In this document: one piece after another, positions 32,041 to 40,485 of the stretch
Numbering within the stretch: the first letter of the stretch is position 1
Layout of the letters: the number at the start of each line of letters is the position of its first letter
Source: Microbacterium azadirachtae
Lineage (GTDB): Bacteria > Actinomycetota > Actinomycetes > Actinomycetales > Microbacteriaceae
NCBI RefSeq assembly: GCF_000956505.1
Contig: NZ_JYIX01000026.1
Location: 1-64,000 of the forward strand
Direction of reading: 5' to 3'
DNA length: 64,000 nt
Program-made: the position numbers and the translations under genes
Notes under the pieces: model-generated
The model's input: only the letters and a program-made list of their open reading frames with translations
What the model was told of the DNA's origin: nothing
Databases searched by the model: none

Positions 32041-33263
32041 GTCCGCGACCAGCCCAGCGTGACGACCGTGCCGCGACGGTCGGAGTCGATCGTCGCGCTG
32101 CCGCCGACCGCCGTCATCCTGGCGAGGATCGAGGCGCGGATCCCGAGCCGGTCGGCACCGACCTGAGAGGGGTCGAATCCGCTGCCGGTGTCGCTGACCT
32201 TGACGGTGAGCCCCGTGTCGCCGTGCCCCTCGACCACCACAGCGAGACCGCGCGCGGAGGCGTGCGCGACCGCGTTGCCGATCGCCTGCCGTGCGGCGAG
32301 CGCCATCGCGCGGGCGACCCGGTCGGGGACGGCGCCGTGGCCGAACTGCTCGACCTCGATCGTGAGCCCCAGCTGCGTCACGGCATGGCGCAGGTCCTCG
32401 GCGAGCAGCTCGACCTCCACCGGCTCGTCGCTGCCCTCCTGTGCGGGGGCCTCGGCGTTCGCGAGACGGGTCAGGGCCTCCCTCGCCATGTCCATCGCGA
32501 GGGCGCGCTCGCGGTCGGTGCCCGCGCGCTCGGCCGCGATCAGCGCGGCCAGCACGCTGTCGTGCATGAGCGCCGCCACGGCGACGCGCTCGTGCTCGAC
32601 CGCCTCGGCGGAGGCGGCCTCGGTGTAGAGCGCGACCGCGCGCCCCCTGGCGTCGTCGACACCGTTCGCGACCGAACGGAACATCCAGCCCAGGGCGACC
32701 AGCACGAGCCCGAGGATCAGCGTGAAGGACACGTCGAACGCCGTGACGATCCAGAAGTCCGGTCCGAAGTCGCCCTGCATGAGTCGCACGGTCCCGTAGA
32801 TGAAAGGGCCGACGAGTGCCCACGCGACCTGCACGCCGAGCGGGAACGCGACGACCGCCGCGACGCCGGCCACGTTGACGAGGAAGAAGATCCACGGCTG
32901 CTCCGTCGGCACCACGTCCTTGTGGTTTGCCACGAACGGCCACAGCAGCAGGTCGATGAGATACGCGACGAAGAAGATCCCCGCCGTCAGGCGCACCCCG
33001 CGCCCGAGCGTGCAGCACACGAGCATCGCGAGCCACGGCACGAACACCACCGCCATCATCGTGAGGTGCGACGCATCGACGACCTGCAGCGTCACGAGCG
33101 CGGTGACCAGCGCCTGGGCCCCCAGCGCGAGCGCGCCGACCCCGACGACGATCGCGATGATGCGCTCCATCCGCCGTCCGGCGAAGCGCTCCAGTTCCTG
33201 GCCGACCTCGCCGGGCGTGGGGATCTTCTCCCACGCCTCTCTGAGGCCCTGATCCGCCGACAC
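32037..33263 (-). CDS. Sensor histidine kinase of the NarL-partner type
   Basis: The 408-residue kinase has an N-terminal membrane domain of five to six helices (about 34-195) with no large outside domain, so it probably senses something in or near the membrane. H234 in ALMHDSVLAAL is the likely phospho-acceptor (H-D-x-V, as in the HisKA_3-like group). The ATPase domain has N330 (QAIGNAVAHAS), G1 at 358-364 (DTGSGFD) and GIRASILARMTAVGGSATI. The start is GTG 33263. The response regulator gene lies 70 bases upstream and the membrane partner overlaps its stop. Confidence 0.9.
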   Translation of the reverse strand: MSADQGLREAWEKIPTPGEVGQELERFAGRRMERIIAIVVGVGALALGAQALVTALVTLQVVDASHLTMMAVVFVPWLAMLVCCTLGRGVRLTAGIFFVAYLIDLLLWPFVANHKDVVPTEQPWIFFLVNVAGVAAVVAFPLGVQVAWALVGPFIYGTVRLMQGDFGPDFWIVTAFDVSFTLILGLVLVALGWMFRSVANGVDDARGRAVALYTEAASAEAVEHERVAVAALMHDSVLAALIAAERAGTDRERALAMDMAREALTRLANAEAPAQEGSDEPVEVELLAEDLRHAVTQLGLTIEVEQFGHGAVPDRVARAMALAARQAIGNAVAHASARGLAVVVEGHGDTGLTVKVSDTGSGFDPSQVGADRLGIRASILARMTAVGGSATIDSDRRGTVVTLGWSRT

Positions 33264-33333
33264 GCGTCAGCCCCTCGGCCGCGGCGTCGGGATGGCGCTC
33301 ACCGCGGCCGTTGCGCCACGGTGCCCGCTCGGT

Positions 33334-33999
33334 TCAGGAGACACCCTGCGGATCCTCCTGCGCCGTCTCCACGATGCCGTCCTCCATCGCGCGCCGCAGC
33401 AGGTCGACCTTGGTGGGGGCAGGGCGCCCGACCTCGACGTACTTGACCCTGATCCGGGTGATGTTCTCCTTGGCCGTCGAATAGGCCACGCCGAGCCGCT
33501 CCGCCACGACCTTGAGCGGCAGGCCCGTCGCGTAGAGGCGGAGCACCTCGCGCTCGCGGGTGGACAGCTGCGCGTCCGCGAAAGCCGTGTCGCCGTCGAC
33601 CGCGTTCGCCCACTCCACATTGTTCAGGGCCTCGCCCCGCGCGACCGTGCGCACGGCGGCGATCACGTCGTCCAGCGGCGACGACTTGCTGATGACCCCC
33701 GCGGCCCCTGCAGCGAGCGCCTCGCGCACCGAGACCGGCCGGTCGGCGACACTGTGGATGACCACGCTGGAGCCGTCGAGGACGAGCCGGGTGACGTTCT
33801 CCGTCACGGTCGTGCCGTCGCCCAGGGTGAGATCGAGCACCACGACGTCGGCGGGAGCATTGCCCGCGCGGCTTCGTGCATCGAGGTACTCGGCCACACC
33901 GGCGCCCGCGAAGACGACGTCGAAGGACGCCCGCTCGAGCGCGGCGGCGAGTCCCAGGCGAACGGACTCGTGGTCGTCGATCAGGGCTACGCTGCTCAC
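33334..33999 (-). CDS. NarL/FixJ-family response regulator
   Basis: This 221-residue regulator has a receiver domain with D8-D9, phospho-acceptor D56 (VVVLDLTLGDG) and K105 (VISKSS), and a LuxR-type helix-turn-helix at about 146-187 (STREREVLRLYATGLPLKVVAERLGVAYSTAKENI). The start is GTG 33999, with TAGGGT six bases upstream, so it is likely leaderless. It is the first gene of the response regulator-kinase-membrane protein operon. Targets are unknown. Confidence 0.92.
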   Translation of the reverse strand: MSSVALIDDHESVRLGLAAALERASFDVVFAGAGVAEYLDARSRAGNAPADVVVLDLTLGDGTTVTENVTRLVLDGSSVVIHSVADRPVSVREALAAGAAGVISKSSPLDDVIAAVRTVARGEALNNVEWANAVDGDTAFADAQLSTREREVLRLYATGLPLKVVAERLGVAYSTAKENITRIRVKYVEVGRPAPTKVDLLRRAMEDGIVETAQEDPQGVS

Positions 34000-34005
34000 G
34001 GTCTC

Positions 34006-34011
34006 ACCCTA
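34006..34011 (-). promoter_or_regulatory. -10 element, leaderless start of the NarL-type regulator
   Basis: TAGGGT on the minus strand is followed by six bases and GTG 33999. Confidence 0.6.
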
Positions 34012-34064
34012 TCCCGTGGCCCGGCGGGTCCACGCTCCCGTATCCGCCCGAGACGGCCCTCCGT

Positions 34065-35336
34065 TCAGCGCGTGAGGAGCGCCACCGTCTCCAGGTGGTG
34101 GGAGTGCGGGAACAGGTCGAAGGCGCGGAGTGCGCGCGGCTCGTATCCCAGGCCCCGGAACGTGGCGAGGTCCCGGGCGAGGGCGACCGGGTCGCAGGCC
34201 ACGTAGGCGATCGCGGCCGGATCCAGCGCGGCGACGTCCTCGACGACGGCCCGTCCGGCGCCGGAACGGGGCGGGTCCAGGATCACGGCGCCGCCGGCGA
34301 CACCCTCGGTCGCCGCATCGTCGGCGCGCAGGAAGCGGTCCACGCGCGCGGTGACCGCCTGAACGCCCAGATCGCGCAGGTTCGCGGCCGCATGCCGGGT
34401 GGCGCGAGGGGCGGATTCGACGGTGGTGATCCGCCGCGCGCCGAGCCGCGCCAGAGTGGCCGAGAACAGGCCGACGCCGCCGTACAGGTCGAGGTGCATC
34501 GCGTCCGGGTCGATCTGCCCGTCGAGCAGCTCGGCGACGGCCCCGTCGAGGAGTCCCGCGGCGGCCGGGTGGATCTGCCAGAAGCCGTCGGCGTCGAGCG
34601 TGAAGGAGCGCTCGCCGACGCGCTCGACGATGGTCTCCGGTGCGGGGCGCCGCGGCCCGCGACGCCGGGCGCCGTGCGCGACGCGCTCCGCCTCGGTGCG
34701 GAGCACGCGGCGCACCTCGCCGTCGGAGGGCTCGACGAGCTCGATCCGGCCTTCCGGCAGCCCGCGCAGCTCGCGCGCGGCGGCGTCGATCGCGGGGCGG
34801 GCGAGCACGTGCTCGGCGACCGGCACCACGCGGTGGCTGCGCGCGGCGAAGGGGCCGATCCGCCCCTCTCCGTCCACGTGCAGGGTGACCCGGGTGCGCC
34901 AGTTCTCATCGGTTCCCGTGGCCTCGACCTCTGGAGCGTCGATCCCTCCCCCGGCGAAGCGGTCCAGGGCCTCCTGCAGCACCCGGCGCTTGAGCACGCG
35001 CTGGTGCGCGATCTCGATGTGCCCGAGGTCCGCGCCGCCCGGCCGCTGCTCCGGTGCGCGCGACACGTCCGCCTCCGGCCACACGTGCGGGCGCCGGTGC
35101 TCCGACGCGTCGAGCACCTCGACGGTCTCGGCCCGCCAGAACGAGCGCGTGTCGGCGCCGTCGCCCCCTGAGCCTGCCGAAGGGTCGGTCAACCGCGCCC
35201 TGACGCGCTCACCGGGGAGCGCATCCGAGACGAACACCACGCGCCCCTCATGCCGGGCGATGAAGACGCCGCCGTGCGCGATGGCGGTCACGTCGAGGTC
35301 GAGAAGGGCGCCCTCGGACGCGTGGGAATCTGTCAC
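34065..35336 (-). CDS. Class I SAM-dependent RNA (uracil-C5) methyltransferase, TrmA/RlmCD-like
   Basis: The 423-residue enzyme methylates C5 of a uridine in rRNA or tRNA. A TRAM RNA-binding domain occupies the N-terminus (LDLDVTAIAHGGVFIARHEG), the SAM motif is DLYGGVGLFSATLARLGA, DPPRSGAG follows, and the catalytic nucleophile is Cys in IAYVACDPVALARDL. There is no 4Fe-4S Cys cluster of RumA type. The start is GTG 35336, with GATGAT six bases upstream as a weak leaderless-type hexamer. A 19-bp palindromic repeat (35166-35184) sits in frame within the TRAM region and codes for a Ser/Gly-rich insertion. Confidence 0.92.
   Translation of the reverse strand: MTDSHASEGALLDLDVTAIAHGGVFIARHEGRVVFVSDALPGERVRARLTDPSAGSGGDGADTRSFWRAETVEVLDASEHRRPHVWPEADVSRAPEQRPGGADLGHIEIAHQRVLKRRVLQEALDRFAGGGIDAPEVEATGTDENWRTRVTLHVDGEGRIGPFAARSHRVVPVAEHVLARPAIDAAARELRGLPEGRIELVEPSDGEVRRVLRTEAERVAHGARRRGPRRPAPETIVERVGERSFTLDADGFWQIHPAAAGLLDGAVAELLDGQIDPDAMHLDLYGGVGLFSATLARLGARRITTVESAPRATRHAAANLRDLGVQAVTARVDRFLRADDAATEGVAGGAVILDPPRSGAGRAVVEDVAALDPAAIAYVACDPVALARDLATFRGLGYEPRALRAFDLFPHSHHLETVALLTR
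35166..35184. repeat. REP-like palindrome CCCTGAGCCTGCCGAAGGG
   Basis: This 19-bp imperfect palindrome lies inside the RNA methyltransferase gene. A second copy with two changes lies at 52304-52322. Sequences of the form CCCTGAGC-YYGTCGAAGGG are scattered repeats in many bacterial genomes. Here it is read through in frame. Confidence 0.7.
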
Positions 35337-35402
35337 CCCTCGATCATCCCAGACGTCGGCGCCCGCCCGCCGCCGGATCCGGATCCGCGGTCGCCGCACC
35401 GC

Positions 35403-35408
35403 TAGCGT
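35403..35408 (+). promoter_or_regulatory. -10 element, leaderless start of maf
   Basis: TAGCGT lies six bases before ATG 35415; no Shine-Dalgarno. Confidence 0.6.
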
Positions 35409-35414
35409 GGTCCC

Positions 35415-36074
35415 ATGCGCGTGTGCCTCGCCTCCACCTCACCCGCCCGGCTCGCTCTGCTGCGGCAGAGCGGCATCGAACCGCTGTGCCTGAGTCCCGA
35501 TGTGGACGAGGACGCGGTCGCCGCCGCAGAAGCCGACCGCCTCGGCAGGGCGCTCGCGCCGGAGGAGGTCGTGCTGCTGCTCGGACGCGCGAAGGCCGCC
35601 GACGTCGCCGCGCGGATCCATGACGCGCATCCGGACTTCGAGGGGATCGTGATCGGCGGCGACTCGATGTTCGAGCTCGACGGCGAGGTGCACGGCAAGC
35701 CGCACACTCCGGAGCGCGCGCTCGCGCGCTGGCACGCCATGCGCGGCAGGACCGGCGTGCTGCACTCCGGGCACAGCGTCATCCTGGTGCGTCCTGGCGA
35801 GCCCGCCGCCGAGACGCATGCCGTCGCGGAAGCGGCCGTGACGTTCGCCGCCGACATCGATGACGCCGAGCTCGAGCGGTACGTCGCCACCGGGGAGCCC
35901 CTGCTCGTGGCGGGCGCCTTCACCGTGGACAGCCTGGGCGGCGCCTTCATCGAGCGGGTCGACGGCGATCCCTCCACGGTCGTCGGCATGTCGCTGTCCA
36001 CTCTCCGGCACCTCGCCGGACGGCTCGGGATCCGCTGGACCGACCTGTGGAACGCGGTGCCGCCGTCCTCCTGA
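35415..36074 (+). CDS. Maf-family nucleoside triphosphate pyrophosphatase
   Basis: Maf proteins hydrolyse dTTP, UTP and modified nucleotides to the monophosphates as house-cleaning. The 219-residue protein shows LASTSPARLALLRQSGI (N-terminal loop), the Asp of VIGGDSMFELDGE, GKPHTPERAL and AFTVDSLGGAFIERVDGDPSTVVG. A small insertion is seen around residues 45-60. It precedes the biotinylated carboxylase subunit, a common neighbour of maf in actinobacteria. Translation is likely leaderless. Confidence 0.93.
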   Translation: MRVCLASTSPARLALLRQSGIEPLCLSPDVDEDAVAAAEADRLGRALAPEEVVLLLGRAKAADVAARIHDAHPDFEGIVIGGDSMFELDGEVHGKPHTPERALARWHAMRGRTGVLHSGHSVILVRPGEPAAETHAVAEAAVTFAADIDDAELERYVATGEPLLVAGAFTVDSLGGAFIERVDGDPSTVVGMSLSTLRHLAGRLGIRWTDLWNAVPPSS

Positions 36075-36098
36075 GCCGGCTCCGGGAGGACCCGGCTC
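36073..36098 (+). terminator. Weak hairpin at the maf stop
   Basis: GAGCCGG (36073-36079) pairs with CCGGCTC (36092-36098). It begins within the stop codon and has no T-run. Confidence 0.35.
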
Positions 36099-36167
36099 GT
36101 AGGATCCGGGACGTGATCCGCGCCGATTCTTGTGGAGAGTCGTCAAAAATATCGGCGGCGCTGTCGA

Positions 36168-36173
36168 TAGGCT
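36168..36173 (+). promoter_or_regulatory. -10 element, leaderless start of the carboxylase alpha subunit
   Basis: TAGGCT lies seven bases before ATG 36181. The upstream stretch around 36142-36153 is A-rich (GTCAAAAATAT), unusual for this genome and perhaps part of the promoter. Confidence 0.6.
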
Positions 36174-36180
36174 GACATTC

Positions 36181-37950
36181 ATGCCTGACATCGCCAAGGT
36201 GCTCGTCGCCAACCGCGGCGAGATCGCCGTCCGCATCATCCGCGCCGCGCGCGACTCCGGTCTCTCCTCCGTCGCCGTCTACGCGGACCAGGACCGTGAC
36301 GCCATGCACACGCGCCTGGCCGACGAGGCCTACGCCCTCGACGGATCCACGAGCGCCGAGACCTACCTGCAGATCGACAAGATCCTGTCGGTGGCCCGCC
36401 GTGCCGGGGCCGACGCCGTTCACCCCGGCTACGGCTTCCTCGCCGAGAACGCCGCCTTCGCCCGTGCCGTGATCGGCGCCGGCATGGTGTGGATCGGCCC
36501 GTCCCCCGAGGCCATCGAGGCGCTGGGCGACAAGGTCACCGCGCGCCACGTCGCCGAGAAGGTGGGCGCACCGCTCGCCCCCGGCACCCCCGGCCCGGTC
36601 GAGACGGCCGCCGAGGTGGTCGCATTCGCCGAGAAGGTGGGTCTGCCCATCGCGATCAAGGCCGCCTACGGCGGCGGCGGACGCGGCCTCAAGGTCGCAC
36701 GCGAGCTCGACGAGGTCGCCGAGATGTTCGAGTCCGCCACCCGCGAGGCCGTCGCCGCCTTCGGCCGCGGCGAGTGCTTCGTGGAGAAGTACCTCGACAA
36801 GCCGCGCCACGTCGAGACCCAGTGCCTCGCCGACGCCGAGGGCAACGTCGTCGTCATCTCGACGCGCGACTGCTCGCTGCAGCGCCGCCACCAGAAGCTC
36901 GTCGAGGAGGCGCCCGCGCCGTTCCTCACCGAGGAGCAGAACGACCTGCTGTACTCGGCGTCCAAGGCCATCCTCAAGGAGGTCGGCTACGTCGGCGCCG
37001 GAACCTGCGAGTTCCTCATCGGCGCCGACGGCACGGTGTCCTTCCTCGAGGTGAACACCCGCCTGCAGGTCGAGCACCCCGTCTCCGAGGAGGTCACCGG
37101 GATCGACCTCGTCCGCGAGCAGTTCCGCATCGCGGCCGGAGGCACCATCGACTACGAGGACCCCGCCCCGCAGGGCCACTCGATCGAGTTCCGCATCAAC
37201 GGCGAGGACCCGGGCAGGGGCTTCCTGCCGCAGCCCGGACCGATCCACGTCTTCAAGACCTTCGGCGGACCCGGCCTGCGCCTGGACTCCGGTGTGACCG
37301 CAGGCGATGTCGTCTCCGGCGCGTTCGATTCCCTCCTCGCGAAGATCATCGTGACCGGCAAGGACCGCGCAGAGGCGCTCGAGCGCTCGCGTCGTGCGCT
37401 CGACGAGTTCGAGGTCTCCGGCCTGCCGACCGTGCTGCCGTTCCACCGCAAGGTCGTGAACGACCCCGCCTTCACCGCCGAGGACGGCCGCTTCGGCGTC
37501 TACACGCGCTGGATCGAGACCGAGTTCGTCAACGACATCCCCGCGTGGGACGGCGAGCTGGAGGCCGCGGCCGAGCCCAAGGGCCGGCACACGGTCGTCG
37601 TCGAGGTCGCCGGCAAGCGCCTCGAGGTCAGCCTGCCCGACCGCGTCGCCGCCTCCGTCGTGGGCACGGGCGGGCGCCCCGCGGCGGTGCCGCCGTCGCG
37701 TCGCAGCCACGCCAAGACCGTGAACGCTGGCGCGTCCGGCGATGCGGTGAAGTCGCCGATGCAGGCGACGGTCGTCAAGGTCGCCGTCGAGGAGGGGCAG
37801 CAGGTCGTCAAGGGCGATCTCGTCGTCGTGCTCGAGGCGATGAAGATGGAGCAGCCGCTGCAGGCGCACAAGGACGGCGTCATCGGCAACATCAACGCCG
37901 ATGCCGGCGCGACCGTGTCGGCAGGCCACCAGCTCCTCACGATCAGCTGA
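36181..37950 (+). CDS. Acyl-CoA carboxylase alpha subunit (biotin carboxylase + biotin carrier)
   Basis: The 589-residue subunit carboxylates its own biotin with bicarbonate and ATP. It begins [19 protein letters not shown] and has the ATP-grasp loop [30 protein letters not shown], and [18 protein letters not shown]. The C-terminal 75 residues are the carrier domain with the biotinylated Lys at K555 (EAMKMEQ). Such two-domain alpha subunits (AccA3/PccA type) usually serve several beta subunits in actinobacteria. The beta and epsilon genes lie at 28905-30712 and the ligase birA at 28001. A strong bidirectional terminator follows. Confidence 0.96.
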   Translation: MPDIAKVLVANRGEIAVRIIRAARDSGLSSVAVYADQDRDAMHTRLADEAYALDGSTSAETYLQIDKILSVARRAGADAVHPGYGFLAENAAFARAVIGAGMVWIGPSPEAIEALGDKVTARHVAEKVGAPLAPGTPGPVETAAEVVAFAEKVGLPIAIKAAYGGGGRGLKVARELDEVAEMFESATREAVAAFGRGECFVEKYLDKPRHVETQCLADAEGNVVVISTRDCSLQRRHQKLVEEAPAPFLTEEQNDLLYSASKAILKEVGYVGAGTCEFLIGADGTVSFLEVNTRLQVEHPVSEEVTGIDLVREQFRIAAGGTIDYEDPAPQGHSIEFRINGEDPGRGFLPQPGPIHVFKTFGGPGLRLDSGVTAGDVVSGAFDSLLAKIIVTGKDRAEALERSRRALDEFEVSGLPTVLPFHRKVVNDPAFTAEDGRFGVYTRWIETEFVNDIPAWDGELEAAAEPKGRHTVVVEVAGKRLEVSLPDRVAASVVGTGGRPAAVPPSRRSHAKTVNAGASGDAVKSPMQATVVKVAVEEGQQVVKGDLVVVLEAMKMEQPLQAHKDGVIGNINADAGATVSAGHQLLTIS

Positions 37951-37981
37951 CAGGATCCTCGGCCCGCGAAGGGCCCCAACG

Positions 37982-38023
37982 ACGAAGAAGCGGCGCTCCC
38001 CTGAGGGGGCGCCGCTTCTTCGT
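37982..38023. terminator. Strong bidirectional terminator
   Basis: ACGAAGAAGCGGCGC (37982-37996) pairs over 15 bases with GCGCCGCTTCTTCGT (38009-38023), extended inside by CCCC/GGGG. It separates the convergent carboxylase alpha subunit and quinone dehydrogenase genes and has A/T-rich stem ends suited to either strand. Confidence 0.9.
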
Positions 38024-38030
38024 GTCAGCG

Positions 38031-39470
38031 TCAGTTCGCGATGTAGACCTGGTGCATCGCGCGGGTCGCGTCGGTGATGCTGCTCGTGATCGACGGGTAG
38101 GCGGCGAACACGCGCGACACCTGGTCGACGTTGAGACGGCGCTCCACGGCGATCGCGAGCGGGTAGATCAGCTCCGAGGCGCGCGGGGCGACGATCACGG
38201 CGCCGATGACCGTGCCGGATCCCTTGCGCGCGATGATCTTGACGAAACCGTCGCGGATCCCCTGCATCTTGGCGCGCGGGTTGGCGGCGAGAGGCAGCTT
38301 GTAGGCGATGCCGTCGGCCACGCCGTCCTCGATGTCCTTCTCGGAGAAGCCGATCGTCGCGATCTCCGGGGCGGTGAAGATGTTCGCCGTGATCTTGAGC
38401 TTCTCGAGCGGGATCACGATGTCGCCGAGGGCATGGAACACGGCCGTCCGGCCCTGCATCGAGGCGACGGAGGCGAGCGGGAAGAAGTTCGTGCAGTCGC
38501 CGACCGCGTAGATGTTGGAGACCGAGGTCCGCGCGACCCTGTTGACGCGGATGTGGCCCGACGCGGTCAGCTCGACGCCGACATCCTCGAGGCCGATCCC
38601 CGCCGTGTTCGGGATGGATCCGACCGCCATCAGGCAGTGGCTGCCCTCGACCGTGCGCCCATCCGAGAGCGTCACGGTGACGCCGTCCCCGGTGCGCTCG
38701 ACCTTGTCGGCGCGCGACTTCGACAGCACCTGCATCCCGCCGCGCTTGAAGACCTTCTCGAGCACGTGCGCCGCGTCCTGGTCCTCACCGGGGAGTACCT
38801 GGTCGCGGCTGGAGATCAGGGTGACCTTCGCGCCGAGGTTCATGTACGCCGAGGCGAACTCGGCGCCGGTGACGCCGGAGCCGACCACGATGAGGTGCTC
38901 GGGCAGCGTCTTCATGTCGTACAGCTGCGTCCAGGTGAGGATCCGCTCGCCGTCCGGCTTGGCAGAGTCCAGCTCGCGCGGGGACGCCCCCACGGCGACG
39001 ATGAGGGTGTCGGCCTCGACGCGGTCGAACTCGGTGCCGTCCACGGAGGTGGCGACGACGATCGCGTTCGGGCCGTCCAGGCGACCGTGACCGGAGAGGA
39101 TCGTCACACCCGCGTCGAGCAGCGTGGTGCGCATGTCCTCGGACTGCTGCCCGGCGAGCGCCATCAGGCGCTTGTTCACGGCGGCGAGGTTGATCGCGAC
39201 CTGCGGCTTGAGCGGCTTGCCCTCCGCGCCCTTCGCATAGAACTGCACGCCGAGGTCGGTGGCCTCGCTGATCGCGACGGCCGCGTCCGCCGTGGCGATC
39301 AAGCTCTTGGAGGGCACCACATCGGTGAGCACGGCGGATCCGCCCACGCCGACCCGTTCGACGAGCGTCACCTCCGCCCCGAGCTGTGCTGCGGCGAGCG
39401 CCGCCTCGTAACCGCCGGGACCGCCACCGAGCACGGCGACACGCTGAGAGCGCTCGAACATCAAGGTCAT
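38031..39470 (-). CDS. NAD(P)H-quinone dehydrogenase of the lipoamide dehydrogenase fold, without the redox disulfide
   Basis: The protein has the two-dinucleotide-binding fold (VAVLGGGPGGYEAALAAAQLGA; LIVVGSGVTGAEFASAYMNLGA; NIYAVGDCTNFFPLA) of lipoamide dehydrogenase and relatives. In place of the CxxxxC disulfide it has GGSAVLTDVVPSKSLI, so both cysteines are absent, and the C-terminal His-Glu pair of true lipoamide dehydrogenases is not present in its usual form. This is the pattern of mycobacterial LpdA-type proteins, which reduce quinones with NAD(P)H. ATG 39470 is favoured over 39479 by Shine-Dalgarno spacing; 479 residues. Confidence 0.9.
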   Translation of the reverse strand: MTLMFERSQRVAVLGGGPGGYEAALAAAQLGAEVTLVERVGVGGSAVLTDVVPSKSLIATADAAVAISEATDLGVQFYAKGAEGKPLKPQVAINLAAVNKRLMALAGQQSEDMRTTLLDAGVTILSGHGRLDGPNAIVVATSVDGTEFDRVEADTLIVAVGASPRELDSAKPDGERILTWTQLYDMKTLPEHLIVVGSGVTGAEFASAYMNLGAKVTLISSRDQVLPGEDQDAAHVLEKVFKRGGMQVLSKSRADKVERTGDGVTVTLSDGRTVEGSHCLMAVGSIPNTAGIGLEDVGVELTASGHIRVNRVARTSVSNIYAVGDCTNFFPLASVASMQGRTAVFHALGDIVIPLEKLKITANIFTAPEIATIGFSEKDIEDGVADGIAYKLPLAANPRAKMQGIRDGFVKIIARKGSGTVIGAVIVAPRASELIYPLAIAVERRLNVDQVSRVFAAYPSITSSITDATRAMHQVYIAN

Positions 39471-39641
39471 GGGATCCATTCTTCCGCATCCGCCGCGCGG
39501 CCGGGATCAGCCGGTCCGCGACCGGGAAAGCGTTCCCTCCCCGTTCGCCGCGCGTTCGGCCACCGCGGCGCCATCGTGAGCGCGGGCGAGTGCGACTCCC
39601 GCTCTTCCGCGCCCTCCTCGCCCGCTCAGGGTGCGGGGCCG

Positions 39642-39647
39642 TATCCT
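39642..39647 (+). promoter_or_regulatory. -10 element, leaderless start of the nucleoside phosphorylase gene
   Basis: TATCCT is followed by seven bases and ATG 39655. Confidence 0.6.
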
Positions 39648-39654
39648 CGATCTC

Positions 39655-40485
39655 ATGGCTGACTGGAACCACCCCCTCGACGACCCGAGTGCCGACCCCT
39701 TCGCGATCGCTGCTGAGGCCGCCTCCGACATCCACCGGCTCACCGGCGTCGAGCGTCACGACATCGCCGTCACCCTCGGCTCCGGCTGGGGCAAGGCCGC
39801 GGAGCTCATCGGCGAGACCGTCGCGACCATCCCCGCCACCGAGGTCACCGGCTTCTCCAAGCCCGCGCTGGAGGGCCACGTCGGCACGCTCCGCAGCATC
39901 GTCACCCCTGGTGGGAAGAACGTGCTCGTGATCGGCGCGCGCACCCATTACTACGAGGGCCACGGCGTCCGCCGCGTCGTGCACAGCGTGCGCACCGCCG
40001 CCGCCACGGGCGCTGCGACCATGGTGCTCACCAACGGCGCCGGCGGCATCCGCGAGACCTGGAAGCCCGGGCAGCCGGTGCTGATCAGCGACCACCTCAA
40101 CCTCACCGCGGATTCGCCGCTCGAGGGCGCGACCTTCATCGACCTCACCGACCTGTACAGCGCGCGGCTGCGCGATCTCGCCCGCACGATCGACCCGAGC
40201 CTCGACGAGGGCGTCTACACGCAGTTCCGCGGCCCGCACTACGAGACCCCGGCCGAAGTGCAGATGGCGAAGGCCATCGGCGGCCACATCGTCGGCATGT
40301 CCACCGCGCTCGAGGCGATCGCGGCGCGGCAGGCCGGCATGGAGATCCTCGGCTTCTCGCTCATCACGAACCTCGCCGCGGGGATCCAGAAGACCCCGCT
40401 CAGCCACGCCGAGGTGATCGAGGCCGGCCGGGAGGCGGAGCCCGTCATCTCGGATCTGCTCGCCCGTGTGATCGGGGCGCTGTGA
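39655..40485 (+). CDS. Purine-nucleoside phosphorylase (trimeric type)
   Basis: The enzyme splits purine (deoxy)nucleosides with phosphate to base and (deoxy)ribose 1-phosphate. The 276-residue protein shows VTLGSGWGKAAELIG (phosphate loop), GARTHYYEGHGVRRVVH, MVLTNGAGGIRETWKPG and the base-specificity region FSLITNLAAGI near the end. Start ATG 39655 fits a leaderless message; an upstream ATG at 39631 is less likely. It overlaps the phospho-sugar mutase gene by four bases, which would turn ribose 1-phosphate into the 5-phosphate. Confidence 0.94.
   Translation: MADWNHPLDDPSADPFAIAAEAASDIHRLTGVERHDIAVTLGSGWGKAAELIGETVATIPATEVTGFSKPALEGHVGTLRSIVTPGGKNVLVIGARTHYYEGHGVRRVVHSVRTAAATGAATMVLTNGAGGIRETWKPGQPVLISDHLNLTADSPLEGATFIDLTDLYSARLRDLARTIDPSLDEGVYTQFRGPHYETPAEVQMAKAIGGHIVGMSTALEAIAARQAGMEILGFSLITNLAAGIQKTPLSHAEVIEAGREAEPVISDLLARVIGAL

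Noticed and set aside
32223..33446. Long plus-strand open frame opposite the histidine kinase
   Set aside because: Its translation is an Arg/His/Asp-rich low-complexity sequence without domains; the minus strand encodes a complete kinase.
38031..39470. Annotation as dihydrolipoyl dehydrogenase
   Set aside because: The two active-site cysteines are missing, so the disulfide chemistry is impossible.
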